Assembly (NCBI GenBank): GCA_902472795.1 | Contig: CABROZ010000066.1 | Coordinates: forward strand, 1 to 11,603 | Source: an uncultured Bacteroides sp. | GTDB taxonomy: Bacteria > Bacteroidota > Bacteroidia > Bacteroidales > Bacteroidaceae | DNA length: 11,603 bases | Direction of reading: 5' to 3' | Shown: one piece after another, positions 5,698 to 11,603 of the stretch | Layout of the letters: the number at the start of each line of letters is the position of its first letter | Numbering within the stretch: position 1 is the stretch's first letter | Made by a program: the position numbers and the translations under genes | Notes under the pieces: model-generated | What the model was told of the DNA's origin: nothing | What the model saw: the letters and a program-made list of their open reading frames with translations, nothing else | The model's database searches: none

Positions 5698-6732
5698 ATG
5701 ATAGCTAAAATCAACCAGCTTCTGCAAGAAGTAGAAGCTATGAAAGCCGCCAATGCCGAGGAACTGGAAGCCCTCCGCATCAAATACCTCAGCAAGAAAG
5801 GAGCCATCAACGAGCTGATGGTTGACTTCCGCAACGTGCCCGCCGAGCAGAAGAAAGAGGTCGGCATGAAACTGAACGAACTGAAAAACAAAGCCCAAGA
5901 GAAAATTGCCGCACTGAAGGAACAATTCGAAAGCCAAAATACCGGTTACGAAGACCTCGACCTGACCCGTACGGCCTACCCCATCAACCTGGGCACACGC
6001 CACCCGCTCTCCATTGTAAAAAACGAAATCATCGATATATTCGGCCGTATGGGATTCAACATCGCCGACGGTCCCGAAGTAGAAGACGACTGGCACGTGT
6101 TCTCGTCCATGAACTTTGCCGAAGACCATCCGGCACGCGACATGCAGGACACTTTCTTCATCGAGAACAACGCTGAAAACGTCACGCACAACGTCATCCT
6201 GCGTACTCACACGTCGAGCGTACAAAGCCGCGTAATGGAAACCACCCAACCGCCCATCCGCGTCATCTGTCCGGGCCGGGTCTATCGCAACGAAGCCATC
6301 AGCTACCGGGCACACGCTTTCTTCCACCAGGTAGAAGCCCTCTACGTTGACAAGAACGTATCGTTCACCGACCTGAAGCAAGTGCTACTGCTCTTTGCTC
6401 AGGAAATGTTCGGCAACGACACCAAGATCCGTCTGCGTCCGTCCTACTTCCCTTTCACCGAGCCAAGTGCCGAAATGGACATCAGCTGTAACATCTGCGG
6501 CGGAAAAGGCTGCCCGTTCTGCAAGAACACCGGATGGGTAGAAATTCTGGGATGCGGCATGGTGGACCCCAACGTACTGGAACTGAACGGAATCGACAGC
6601 AAGACATACAGCGGATACGCCCTCGGTATGGGTATCGAACGTATCGCCAACCTGAAATACCGCGTCAACGACCTGCGACTCTTCTCGGAAAACGACATCC
6701 GCTTCCTGAAAGAGTTTGAAGCCGCACAATAA
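5698..6732 (+). CDS. pheS: Phenylalanine--tRNA ligase alpha subunit
   Basis: A 344-residue catalytic alpha subunit of phenylalanyl-tRNA synthetase, which with PheT forms an alpha2-beta2 enzyme charging tRNA-Phe in the cytoplasm. Residues 1-80 are a charged helical region matching the N-terminal coiled coil that contacts tRNA. The class II core follows: motif 1 around 113-135 (FGRMGFNIADGPEVEDDWHVF), HTSSVQSR (171-178), motif 2 RVYRNEAI with FHQVEALYVD (194-218), and motif 3 GYALGMGIERI (306-316) with Arg315. A cysteine cluster CNICGGKGCPFC (Cys264, 267, 272, 275) looks like a small zinc-binding insert, known in many PheS proteins. Motif 2 has ISYRAHAFFHQ where E. coli-type enzymes have a DATHS-like sequence, which I associate with the Bacteroidetes form. 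pheT is not adjacent, as the next gene encodes a transporter. Confidence 0.97.
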   Translation: MIAKINQLLQEVEAMKAANAEELEALRIKYLSKKGAINELMVDFRNVPAEQKKEVGMKLNELKNKAQEKIAALKEQFESQNTGYEDLDLTRTAYPINLGTRHPLSIVKNEIIDIFGRMGFNIADGPEVEDDWHVFSSMNFAEDHPARDMQDTFFIENNAENVTHNVILRTHTSSVQSRVMETTQPPIRVICPGRVYRNEAISYRAHAFFHQVEALYVDKNVSFTDLKQVLLLFAQEMFGNDTKIRLRPSYFPFTEPSAEMDISCNICGGKGCPFCKNTGWVEILGCGMVDPNVLELNGIDSKTYSGYALGMGIERIANLKYRVNDLRLFSENDIRFLKEFEAAQ

Positions 6733-6733
6733 C

Positions 6734-6760
6734 CGAGAAATCTCGTTCAACATTCTTTTT
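6734..6760 (+). terminator. Possible weak terminator of pheS
   Basis: CGAGA-AA-TCTCG (6734-6745) forms a 5-bp hairpin just after the pheS stop codon, with TTTTT at 6756-6760. The stem is short and the T-run is 10 nt away, so it would be inefficient. The larger hairpin at 6765-6843 may matter more. Confidence 0.25.
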
Positions 6761-6764
6761 CAAA

Positions 6765-6843
6765 TTAGGCACTAATTACACGAAAAACACCGTGTTGCCC
6801 CTCCAAGTACGGCAAACGTGCAATTCGTATAATTCGTGCCTAA
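6765..6843. repeat. Long imperfect inverted repeat between pheS and the MFS gene
   Basis: A left arm (6765-6784, TTAGGCACTAATTACACGAA) and a right arm (6824-6843) are reverse complements at 18 of 20 positions. The 39-bp interior contains a further inverted pair, TTGCC (6795-6799) and GGCAA (6811-6815), plus partly complementary CACCGTG/ACGTG, so the whole 79 nt can fold into one extended hairpin. Within the right arm, TTCGTATAATTCGTG is a short direct repeat of TTCGT. The plus-strand transcript would continue into CCTATTTTTATT, so it could act as a terminator or attenuator. It ends 17 bp before the MFS start codon. A small non-autonomous element or REP-like repeat is an alternative. The fold is drawn by eye without an energy calculation. 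Confidence 0.7.
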
Positions 6844-6860
6844 CCTATTTTTATTACGAC

Positions 6861-8057
6861 ATGAAGGACAGGCTCGTTACCCCCAGTTACTGTTTCATCC
6901 TTGCAGCCAACTTCCTGCTGTATTTGGGATTCTGGCTGCTGATGCCGGTACTTCCATTCTACTTGTCGGAAGTATTTCAGGCCAACAAAGCCACCATCGG
7001 CGGAGTATTATCCTGCTACACCATTGCAGCCTTGTGCATCCGTCCCTTCTCGGGCTATCTGCTCGATACCTTTGCCCGCAAACCCCTCTATCTGCTGGCC
7101 TATTTCATCTTCACCGCCATGTTTGCCGGATACCTCGTAGCAGGTACGCTCACCCTGTTCATCGTCTTCCGCATCATCCACGGCGTATCGTTCGGCATGG
7201 TCACCGTAGGCGGCAATACCATCGTCATCGACGTTATGCCCTCCTCGCGTCGCGGCGAAGGACTGGGCTACTACGGCCTGGCCAACAACATCGCCATGTC
7301 CATCGGCCCCATGACAGGACTGTTCCTGCACGACGCCGGTGTCTCCTATCCCGTCATCTTCTGTTGCTCGTTGGGCTCCTGCCTCGTAGGCATGCTGTGC
7401 GCCTCGGCAGTAAAGACGCCCTACAAGCCCCCCGTCAAACGCGACCCCATCTCGCTCGACCGCTTCATACTGCTGAAAGGACTTCCGGCAGGCATCAGCC
7501 TGTTGCTGCTCTCCATCCCCTATGGCATGACCACCAACTACGTGGCCATGTATGCCAAGCAGATCGACATCCAGGCATCCACCGGATTCTTCTTCACCTT
7601 CATGGCCGTGGGTATGGCCGTGTCGCGCCTCTTCTCGGGCAAGTTGGTGGACAGGGGAAAAATCACACAGGTCATTGCTGCCGGCCTCTACGTAGTCATT
7701 GTCAGCTTCTTCCTGCTGGCAGCGTGTGTTTACGTCATCCGTTGGAACAGCGACGCATGCACCTTCCTCTTCTTCCTGATAGCCCTGATGCTGGGCATCG
7801 GCTTCGGCATCATGTTTCCTGCCTACAACACGCTTTTCGTCAACCTGGCTCCCAACAGTCAGCGCGGCACAGCCACCTCCACTTATCTGACCTCGTGGGA
7901 TGTAGGCATCGGCATCGGCATGCTGGCAGGAGGATACATCGCCGAAATCAGCACCTTCGACAAGGCCTATCTGTTCGGAGCATGCCTCACCATCGTATCG
8001 ACCTTCTACTTCCACCTGAAAGTAGCTCCCCATTATCATAAAAACAAACTGAGGTAA
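6861..8057 (+). CDS. Major facilitator superfamily transporter, DHA1-like
   Basis: A 398-residue inner-membrane protein rich in hydrophobic segments, consistent with the usual twelve helices. Motif A is visible in the loop after helix 2 (GYLLDTFARKP, 65-75), a conserved arginine sits in helix 4 (FRIIHGVSFG, 103-112), and a motif C-like GLANNIAMSIGP (139-150) follows MPSSRRGEGLG. This pattern is typical of proton-driven drug or metabolite efflux carriers (DHA1 group). The second half has the pseudo-repeat of motif A, GKLVDRGK. The substrate cannot be told. I chose ATG 6861 (MKDRLVTPSYCF) because helix 1 begins there. An in-frame start at 6792 would add 23 polar residues translated from inside the inverted repeat. 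nth follows after 43 bp, so the two are likely cotranscribed. No exact -7 box is seen upstream, and transcription may come through from pheS. Confidence 0.88.
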   Translation: MKDRLVTPSYCFILAANFLLYLGFWLLMPVLPFYLSEVFQANKATIGGVLSCYTIAALCIRPFSGYLLDTFARKPLYLLAYFIFTAMFAGYLVAGTLTLFIVFRIIHGVSFGMVTVGGNTIVIDVMPSSRRGEGLGYYGLANNIAMSIGPMTGLFLHDAGVSYPVIFCCSLGSCLVGMLCASAVKTPYKPPVKRDPISLDRFILLKGLPAGISLLLLSIPYGMTTNYVAMYAKQIDIQASTGFFFTFMAVGMAVSRLFSGKLVDRGKITQVIAAGLYVVIVSFFLLAACVYVIRWNSDACTFLFFLIALMLGIGFGIMFPAYNTLFVNLAPNSQRGTATSTYLTSWDVGIGIGMLAGGYIAEISTFDKAYLFGACLTIVSTFYFHLKVAPHYHKNKLR

Positions 8058-8100
8058 GCGCTCTGCGACTTATCCCGTCCCCTAAAAGACAACCGATGAT

Positions 8101-8775
8101 ATGCGAAAAAAAGAACGTTACGAAAAAATAATCGCCTGGTTCCGCGAAAACAGGCCGGTAGCCGAAACCGAACTGCACTACAGCAATCCCTTCGAACTGC
8201 TGATAGCGGTCATTCTCTCGGCACAATGCACCGACAAGCGGGTCAATCAGATAACCCCTCCCCTGTTTCGCGACTTCCCGACTCCCGAAGCCCTGGCGGC
8301 CACAACGCCCGAAGTCGTCTTCGAGTACATCCGCAGCGTGTCCTATCCCAACAACAAAGCCAAACACCTGGTAGGTATGGCCCAAATGCTGGTCAAGGAC
8401 TTCGGCAGCCAAGTGCCCGACACGTTGGACGAACTCATCAAGCTGCCCGGAGTAGGACGCAAGACAGCCAACGTCATCCAGTCGGTCGTATTCAACAAAG
8501 CCGCCATGGCCGTCGATACCCACGTGTTCCGCGTCAGCCATCGGTTAGGATTGGTTTCCGACCGCTGCACCACCCCCTTCAGCGTCGAAAAGGAACTGAC
8601 TCAGAACATTCCCGCCGAAGACATTCCCATCGCCCACCACTGGCTCATCCTTCACGGACGCTACGTATGCCAGGCACGCACCCCCCGATGCGAAGAATGC
8701 GGGCTACGCCTCTGGTGCAAATATTATTGTTCAAAATATAAAGTAAGCAAAGAGAGCAGCCAAGAAGACAAATAA
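8101..8775 (+). CDS. nth: Endonuclease III (DNA glycosylase/AP lyase)
   Basis: A 224-residue base-excision-repair enzyme that removes oxidised pyrimidines such as thymine glycol and then cleaves the abasic site. The helix-hairpin-helix LPGVGRKTANVI (115-126) carries catalytic Lys121, and VDTHVFR (138-144) carries catalytic Asp139, matching Lys120/Asp138 of E. coli Nth. The C-terminal iron-sulfur cluster motif C-X6-C-X2-C-X5-C is complete at Cys190, Cys197, Cys200 and Cys206. AVILSAQCTDKRVN (36-49) is the conserved substrate-pocket region. The length is slightly above the E. coli protein because of a charged C-terminal tail (KVSKESSQEDK). The ATG at 8101 is the only start that keeps the family N-terminus. 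It probably shares a transcript with the MFS gene upstream. No strong terminator is visible between it and pgk. Confidence 0.96.
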   Translation: MRKKERYEKIIAWFRENRPVAETELHYSNPFELLIAVILSAQCTDKRVNQITPPLFRDFPTPEALAATTPEVVFEYIRSVSYPNNKAKHLVGMAQMLVKDFGSQVPDTLDELIKLPGVGRKTANVIQSVVFNKAAMAVDTHVFRVSHRLGLVSDRCTTPFSVEKELTQNIPAEDIPIAHHWLILHGRYVCQARTPRCEECGLRLWCKYYCSKYKVSKESSQEDK

Positions 8776-8813
8776 AATAACATTTATTCGTACAAAAGAA
8801 AAAAAATAAATGC

Positions 8814-8821
8814 TAACTTTG
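8814..8821 (+). promoter_or_regulatory. -7 box for pgk
   Basis: TAACTTTG matches TAnnTTTG exactly and lies 107 bp upstream of the pgk ATG, implying a leader of about 100 nt. Upstream DNA is A-rich (AAAAGAAAAAAAATAAATG). No -33 TTTG is found at 19-21 bp. Confidence 0.6.
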
Positions 8822-8847
8822 CGGCAAAAAGAGGAAAGAGACAAAAA

Positions 8848-8916
8848 ATGCAATCCCTCCAAAACGTGACAGATTGTACGCCTCTTCCAAGAAAAGCAAA
8901 TAACACTTTTAAATAA
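8848..8916 (+). CDS. Possible 22-codon leader peptide upstream of pgk
   Basis: Inside the predicted pgk leader, an ATG at 8848 opens a frame of 22 codons ending in TAA at 8914-8916, 12 nt before the pgk ATG. It is preceded by the purine-rich GAGGAAAGAG (8831-8840), a plausible ribosome-binding site about 7 nt upstream. The peptide starts MQSLQNVTDC and ends KANNTFK; it has no run of a single amino acid that would suggest classical attenuation. It could be a regulatory upstream frame or a chance frame in A-rich leader DNA. Confidence 0.22.
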   Translation: MQSLQNVTDCTPLPRKANNTFK

Positions 8917-8928
8917 ATATAGAGTATT

Positions 8929-10185
8929 ATGACAATTGATCAATTTAACTTTGCCGGAAAAAAGGCATTCGTTCGTGTGGACTTCAATGTACCTCTGGAC
9001 GAAAACTTCAACATCACAGACGATACCCGTATGCGTGCCGCTCTTCCTACGCTGAAGAAAATATTGGCCGACGGTGGTAGTATTATTATCGGTTCTCACC
9101 TGGGACGTCCGAAAGGTGTAGCCGACAAGTTCTCACTGAAGCACATCCTGAAGCACTTGTCCGAACTGCTGGGCGTTGAAGTACAATTTGCTAACGACTG
9201 TATGGGTGAAGAAGCTGCCGTTAAGGCTGCCGCTCTGCAACCGGGTGAAGTACTGTTGCTCGAGAACCTCCGTTTCTATGCTGAAGAAGAAGGCAAGCCA
9301 CGTGGCCTGGCCGATGATGCTTCTGACGAAGAAAAGGCTGCTGCCAAGAAAGCCGTAAAAGAGAGCCAAAAAGAATTTACCAAGAAACTGGCTTCTTATG
9401 CCGACTGCTACGTTAACGACGCCTTCGGTACAGCTCACCGCGCACACGCTTCTACGGCACTGATCGCTAAATACTTCGACAAAGACCACAAGATGTTCGG
9501 CTATCTGATGGAGAAAGAAGTGAAAGCTGTTGACAAAGTGCTGAACGACATTCACCGTCCCTTCACTGCCATCATGGGTGGTTCTAAAGTATCTTCCAAG
9601 ATCGAAATCATCGAAAACCTGCTGAACAAGGTTGATAACCTGATCATCACCGGCGGTATGACATATACCTTCACCAAAGCCATGGGCGGAAAGATCGGTT
9701 TGTCTATTTGCGAAGACGACAAACTGGATCTGGCTCTTGACCTGATGAAGAAGGCCAAAGAGAAAGGCGTTAATCTGGTATTGGCTACAGATGCCAAAAT
9801 TGCCGATTCTTTCTCGAACGATGCCAACACGAAGTTCTGCAAAGTAAACGAAATTCCTGACGGATGGGAAGGTCTGGATATAGGTCCTGAGAGCGAAAAG
9901 GCTTTCGCCGAAGTAATCAAAGGCTCCAAGACTATTCTGTGGAACGGTCCTACAGGCGTATTCGAATTTGATAACTTCACTCACGGTTCACGCTCAGTAG
10001 GCGAAGCTATCGTAGAAGCAACCAAGAACGGTGCCTTCTCATTGGTAGGCGGTGGCGACTCCGTAGCTTGTGTCAACAAGTTCGGTCTGGCTCAGGGCGT
10101 ATCCTACGTTTCTACCGGTGGTGGTGCATTGCTCGAAGCCATCGAAGGAAAAGTTCTTCCGGGTATTGCTGCTATCAACGAATAA
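8929..10185 (+). CDS. pgk: Phosphoglycerate kinase
   Basis: A 418-residue glycolytic and gluconeogenic enzyme interconverting 1,3-bisphosphoglycerate plus ADP with 3-phosphoglycerate plus ATP in the cytoplasm. N-domain: signature VRVDFNVPLD (15-24), HLGRPKG (57-63), LENLRF with Arg115 and DAFGTAHRAHAS (154-165). C-domain: GGSKVSSK (207-214), WNGPTGVFE (338-346), the nucleotide-binding GGGDS (374-378) and STGGGA (395-400). The protein is about 20-25 residues longer than most bacterial PGKs because of a charged insert around 118-150 rich in Glu, Lys and Ala, which I associate with the Bacteroidetes form. Codon choice differs from the neighbours: many GCT, GGT, CGT and TCT codons against GCC, GGC and CGC in the MFS gene and nth, as expected for a highly expressed gene. 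It has its own promoter box and terminator. Confidence 0.98.
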   Translation: MTIDQFNFAGKKAFVRVDFNVPLDENFNITDDTRMRAALPTLKKILADGGSIIIGSHLGRPKGVADKFSLKHILKHLSELLGVEVQFANDCMGEEAAVKAAALQPGEVLLLENLRFYAEEEGKPRGLADDASDEEKAAAKKAVKESQKEFTKKLASYADCYVNDAFGTAHRAHASTALIAKYFDKDHKMFGYLMEKEVKAVDKVLNDIHRPFTAIMGGSKVSSKIEIIENLLNKVDNLIITGGMTYTFTKAMGGKIGLSICEDDKLDLALDLMKKAKEKGVNLVLATDAKIADSFSNDANTKFCKVNEIPDGWEGLDIGPESEKAFAEVIKGSKTILWNGPTGVFEFDNFTHGSRSVGEAIVEATKNGAFSLVGGGDSVACVNKFGLAQGVSYVSTGGGALLEAIEGKVLPGIAAINE

Positions 10186-10205
10186 CATTCCATTCATTTA
10201 TACCC

Positions 10206-10239
10206 AAGGCAGCTCTTTGCAAAAAGAGTTGCCTTTTTT
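10206..10239 (+). terminator. Rho-independent terminator of pgk
   Basis: AAGGCAGCTCTTT (10206-10218) pairs with AAAGAGTTGCCTT (10223-10235), a 13-bp stem with one G-U pair, closed by a GCAA tetraloop of the stable GNRA class and followed by six T. It starts 20 nt after the pgk stop and ends 16 nt before the porin start codon. Confidence 0.93.
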
Positions 10240-10255
10240 AATTTAATCTTTACGT

Positions 10256-11281
10256 ATGAAACACCTCCTGCTATCCTGCCTCCTTCTGTTTTGCGGAAGC
10301 TACACCCTCAACGCACAGGAAAAAACGACTAATGAAATAATAAACACCCTGAAAGAGCGAATCACCCTGCAAGGATACGCACAGCTTGTCTATTCCTACG
10401 ACGACCAGAACGAAGGTAGCAACACGTTCGACATCAAACGGGTCATCTTTATGGCAAGCGGACAGATTACCGACCGATGGCTGTGCTACTTCATGTACAG
10501 CTTTGCCAACACCGGAAAAATACTGGAAGCCTATACCGAATACAAGTTTCTGCCGGAAATCAAGGTTCGCTTCGGACAGTTCAAGACCATGTACACCTTC
10601 GAAAATCCCATCTCGCCCTGCAACGTCGAGCTGATCAACAGCTACGCGCAGTCAGTCAACTATCTGGCAGGAATCGACGGCAGCGATCCACTGTACGGTT
10701 CGACCAGCGGACGCGACCTGGGACTGATGATCTACGGTGACCTGTTCGACAAGCTGATAAGCTATAACCTGGCCGTAATGAACGGACAAGGCATCAACAA
10801 AAAGGATCAGAACAACCAGAAGGACATTGTAGGACGCCTGATCTTCCATCCGCTGAAATGGCTGTCGGCCGGAGGATCGTTCATAAAAGGCAAGGGACAC
10901 GCCATAGCCACATCAGTCTATAATCCCGGAATAGCCGTCGGCGACAACTACACACGCAACCGCTGGTCGGCAGGAGCCACCATCACCACTGCTCCGATCG
11001 ACATCCGTACCGAATACCTGGCAGGAAAAGACGGAACGGTCAAAAGCGAAGGATACTATTGCACCGCCTCAGTCCACATCCTTCCCAAACTCGACCTCAT
11101 CGCTTCCTACGATTATTTCAATAAGAACAAAGCCGCCAGCGACAAGCAGACCAACTACGTGACCGGCCTGCAATATTGGTTCTACCCCAAATGCCGACTG
11201 CAGGCACAATATACATATTGCGACCGTCACAAAGGAGAAAATTCGAACCTCATACAGGCACAGATTCAGGTCCGTTTCTAA
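10256..11281 (+). CDS. Outer-membrane porin, phosphate-selective O/P type
   Basis: A 341-residue protein with a signal peptide (MKHLLLSCLLLFCGSYTLNA, cleavage probably before Gln21) and a body of alternating polar and hydrophobic strands, ending in QVRF. A C-terminal phenylalanine is the usual signal for insertion by the BAM complex. Segments such as QGYAQLVYSYDD, VRFGQFKTMYTFENP, GRDLGLMIYGDL, YNLAVMNGQGIN and TGLQYWFYPKCRLQAQYTY resemble the phosphate-selective porin O and P family (OprO/OprP); the RFGQFK...ENP segment is characteristic. It is somewhat shorter than Pseudomonas OprP. The true substrate is unknown, and phosphate selectivity should not be assumed from the family name. The ATG lies 16 nt past the pgk terminator, leaving no room for a normal promoter, so expression may depend on read-through or on an element within pgk. 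No strong terminator follows. Confidence 0.85.
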   Translation: MKHLLLSCLLLFCGSYTLNAQEKTTNEIINTLKERITLQGYAQLVYSYDDQNEGSNTFDIKRVIFMASGQITDRWLCYFMYSFANTGKILEAYTEYKFLPEIKVRFGQFKTMYTFENPISPCNVELINSYAQSVNYLAGIDGSDPLYGSTSGRDLGLMIYGDLFDKLISYNLAVMNGQGINKKDQNNQKDIVGRLIFHPLKWLSAGGSFIKGKGHAIATSVYNPGIAVGDNYTRNRWSAGATITTAPIDIRTEYLAGKDGTVKSEGYYCTASVHILPKLDLIASYDYFNKNKAASDKQTNYVTGLQYWFYPKCRLQAQYTYCDRHKGENSNLIQAQIQVRF

Positions 11282-11388
11282 AGGAACTGTTTTTGGCATT
11301 CTTTTTGTACGTCCAATTCCGGATACGGTTCGGCACAGCCTAAACTGAAAACTCTGTTTTCTTTGGTATCTGCCCTAACCTTTTTTCC

Positions 11389-11396
11389 TATATTTG
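11389..11396 (+). promoter_or_regulatory. -7 box for the TPR-like gene
   Basis: TATATTTG matches TAnnTTTG exactly, 36 bp upstream of the ATG at 11433. A TTTG at 11362-11365 is a candidate -33 element, but its 23-bp spacing is slightly longer than the usual 19-21. Just upstream, GAAAAC-TCT-GTTTTC (11347-11361) is a weak AT-rich hairpin. Confidence 0.6.
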
Positions 11397-11432
11397 CAAC
11401 AAATAACCATCTTAGAAAACCTATTTCCCTAT

Positions 11433-11603
11433 ATGAACGAGAAATCCATACAAGAACAATACGACCATATCGCCCAACTCTTAAGACAGAAACGGTTGAA
11501 AGAAGCCCAGACACAACTGCAGGCATTCCTTTGGAACGCAAACAACTGGGAACTTCAGAACCGTCTGGAACAGGTACAGACCTCCTACCAGTACATGCTG
11601 CAA
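11433..11603 (+). CDS. Probable tetratricopeptide-repeat protein, N-terminal fragment
   Basis: The first 57 codons of a gene that leaves the window on the right. The visible protein starts MNEKSIQEQYDHIAQLLRQK and continues with RLKEAQTQLQAFLW, WELQNRLEQVQTSYQYMLQ. It is entirely helical in character, with Gln, Glu and Leu spaced as in TPR-type helix pairs (an A-helix near 7-18 and a B-helix near 21-34), and has no signal peptide. From memory, it resembles the N-terminus of a large cytoplasmic TPR protein found in Bacteroides, but this fragment alone cannot confirm the domain content or function. The start is supported by a well-placed -7 box. A coiled-coil protein of another family remains possible. 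Confidence 0.6.
   Translation, partial: MNEKSIQEQYDHIAQLLRQKRLKEAQTQLQAFLWNANNWELQNRLEQVQTSYQYMLQ

Noticed and set aside
5668..6381. A 237-codon minus-strand frame
   Set aside because: It is antisense to pheS and has no independent support.
6792..6860. Upstream start of the MFS gene
   Set aside because: It would begin inside the inverted repeat and add a polar segment before transmembrane helix 1, whereas the ATG at 6861 fits the family.
7008..8039. A 343-codon minus-strand frame
   Set aside because: It is antisense to the MFS gene, and the translation is a low-information Gly/Asp/Gln-rich sequence.
6836..8041. A 401-codon plus-strand frame overlapping the MFS gene
   Set aside because: It is the alternate frame of the MFS gene. 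The His/Arg/Pro-rich translation is typical of a shifted frame.
9133..9984. A 283-codon minus-strand frame
   Set aside because: It is antisense to pgk and has no domain or promoter support.
11278..11541. An 87-codon minus-strand frame
   Set aside because: It covers the promoter and start of the TPR-like gene on the other strand and has no recognisable features.

Overview
The window looks like chromosomal DNA from a Bacteroides-type bacterium (order Bacteroidales). The evidence is a set of upstream boxes fitting the Bacteroides -7 consensus TAnnTTTG, gene families typical of the group (DUF4286, an OprO/P-type porin, a lipoprotein pullulanase, a phosphoglycerate kinase of 418 residues), and a pheS without a pheT next to it. 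The species cannot be fixed from the sequence alone. The region reads mainly as housekeeping DNA. I see no transposase, phage gene, CRISPR array, toxin-antitoxin pair or defence cassette.

Left half, minus strand (1-4726). A four-gene cluster reads leftwards: a DUF4286 protein (4424-4726), ruvC (3858-4427, GTG start overlapping the previous stop), a type I pullulanase lipoprotein (1814-3814), and a two-domain ABC ATPase of the ModF/PhrA type (348-1799). Spacings are a 4-bp overlap, 43 bp and 14 bp, and a strong hairpin-plus-T-tract terminator (271-322) closes the unit. Beyond it, with its own -7 box, begins the N-terminus of an LtaS-type sulfatase/phosphoglycerol transferase that runs off the left edge.

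Divergence point (4727-4840). Two exact -7 boxes face away from each other, one for the minus-strand cluster and one for tRNA-Ala(GGC) (4841-4914), which is followed by its own terminator.

Gene-poor stretch (4957-5650). About 700 bp carry no convincing gene, but they hold a degenerate tandem array of seven 22-bp units (5157-5310) and a strongly C/A-rich, G-poor segment (about 5460-5590). This is the least explained part of the window.

Right half, plus strand (5698-11603). In order: pheS (phenylalanyl-tRNA synthetase alpha), a long imperfect inverted repeat (6765-6843), an MFS transporter, nth (endonuclease III), pgk with a roughly 107-nt leader that contains a possible 22-codon upstream frame, a GNRA-capped terminator, an outer-membrane porin of the phosphate-selective O/P type, and the start of a probable TPR protein cut by the right edge. 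MFS and nth are probably cotranscribed. pgk looks independently promoted and has a codon pattern suggesting high expression.

I found no previously undescribed multi-gene system. The observations most worth checking are the 22-bp array, the inverted repeat between pheS and the MFS gene, and the possible leader frame upstream of pgk.
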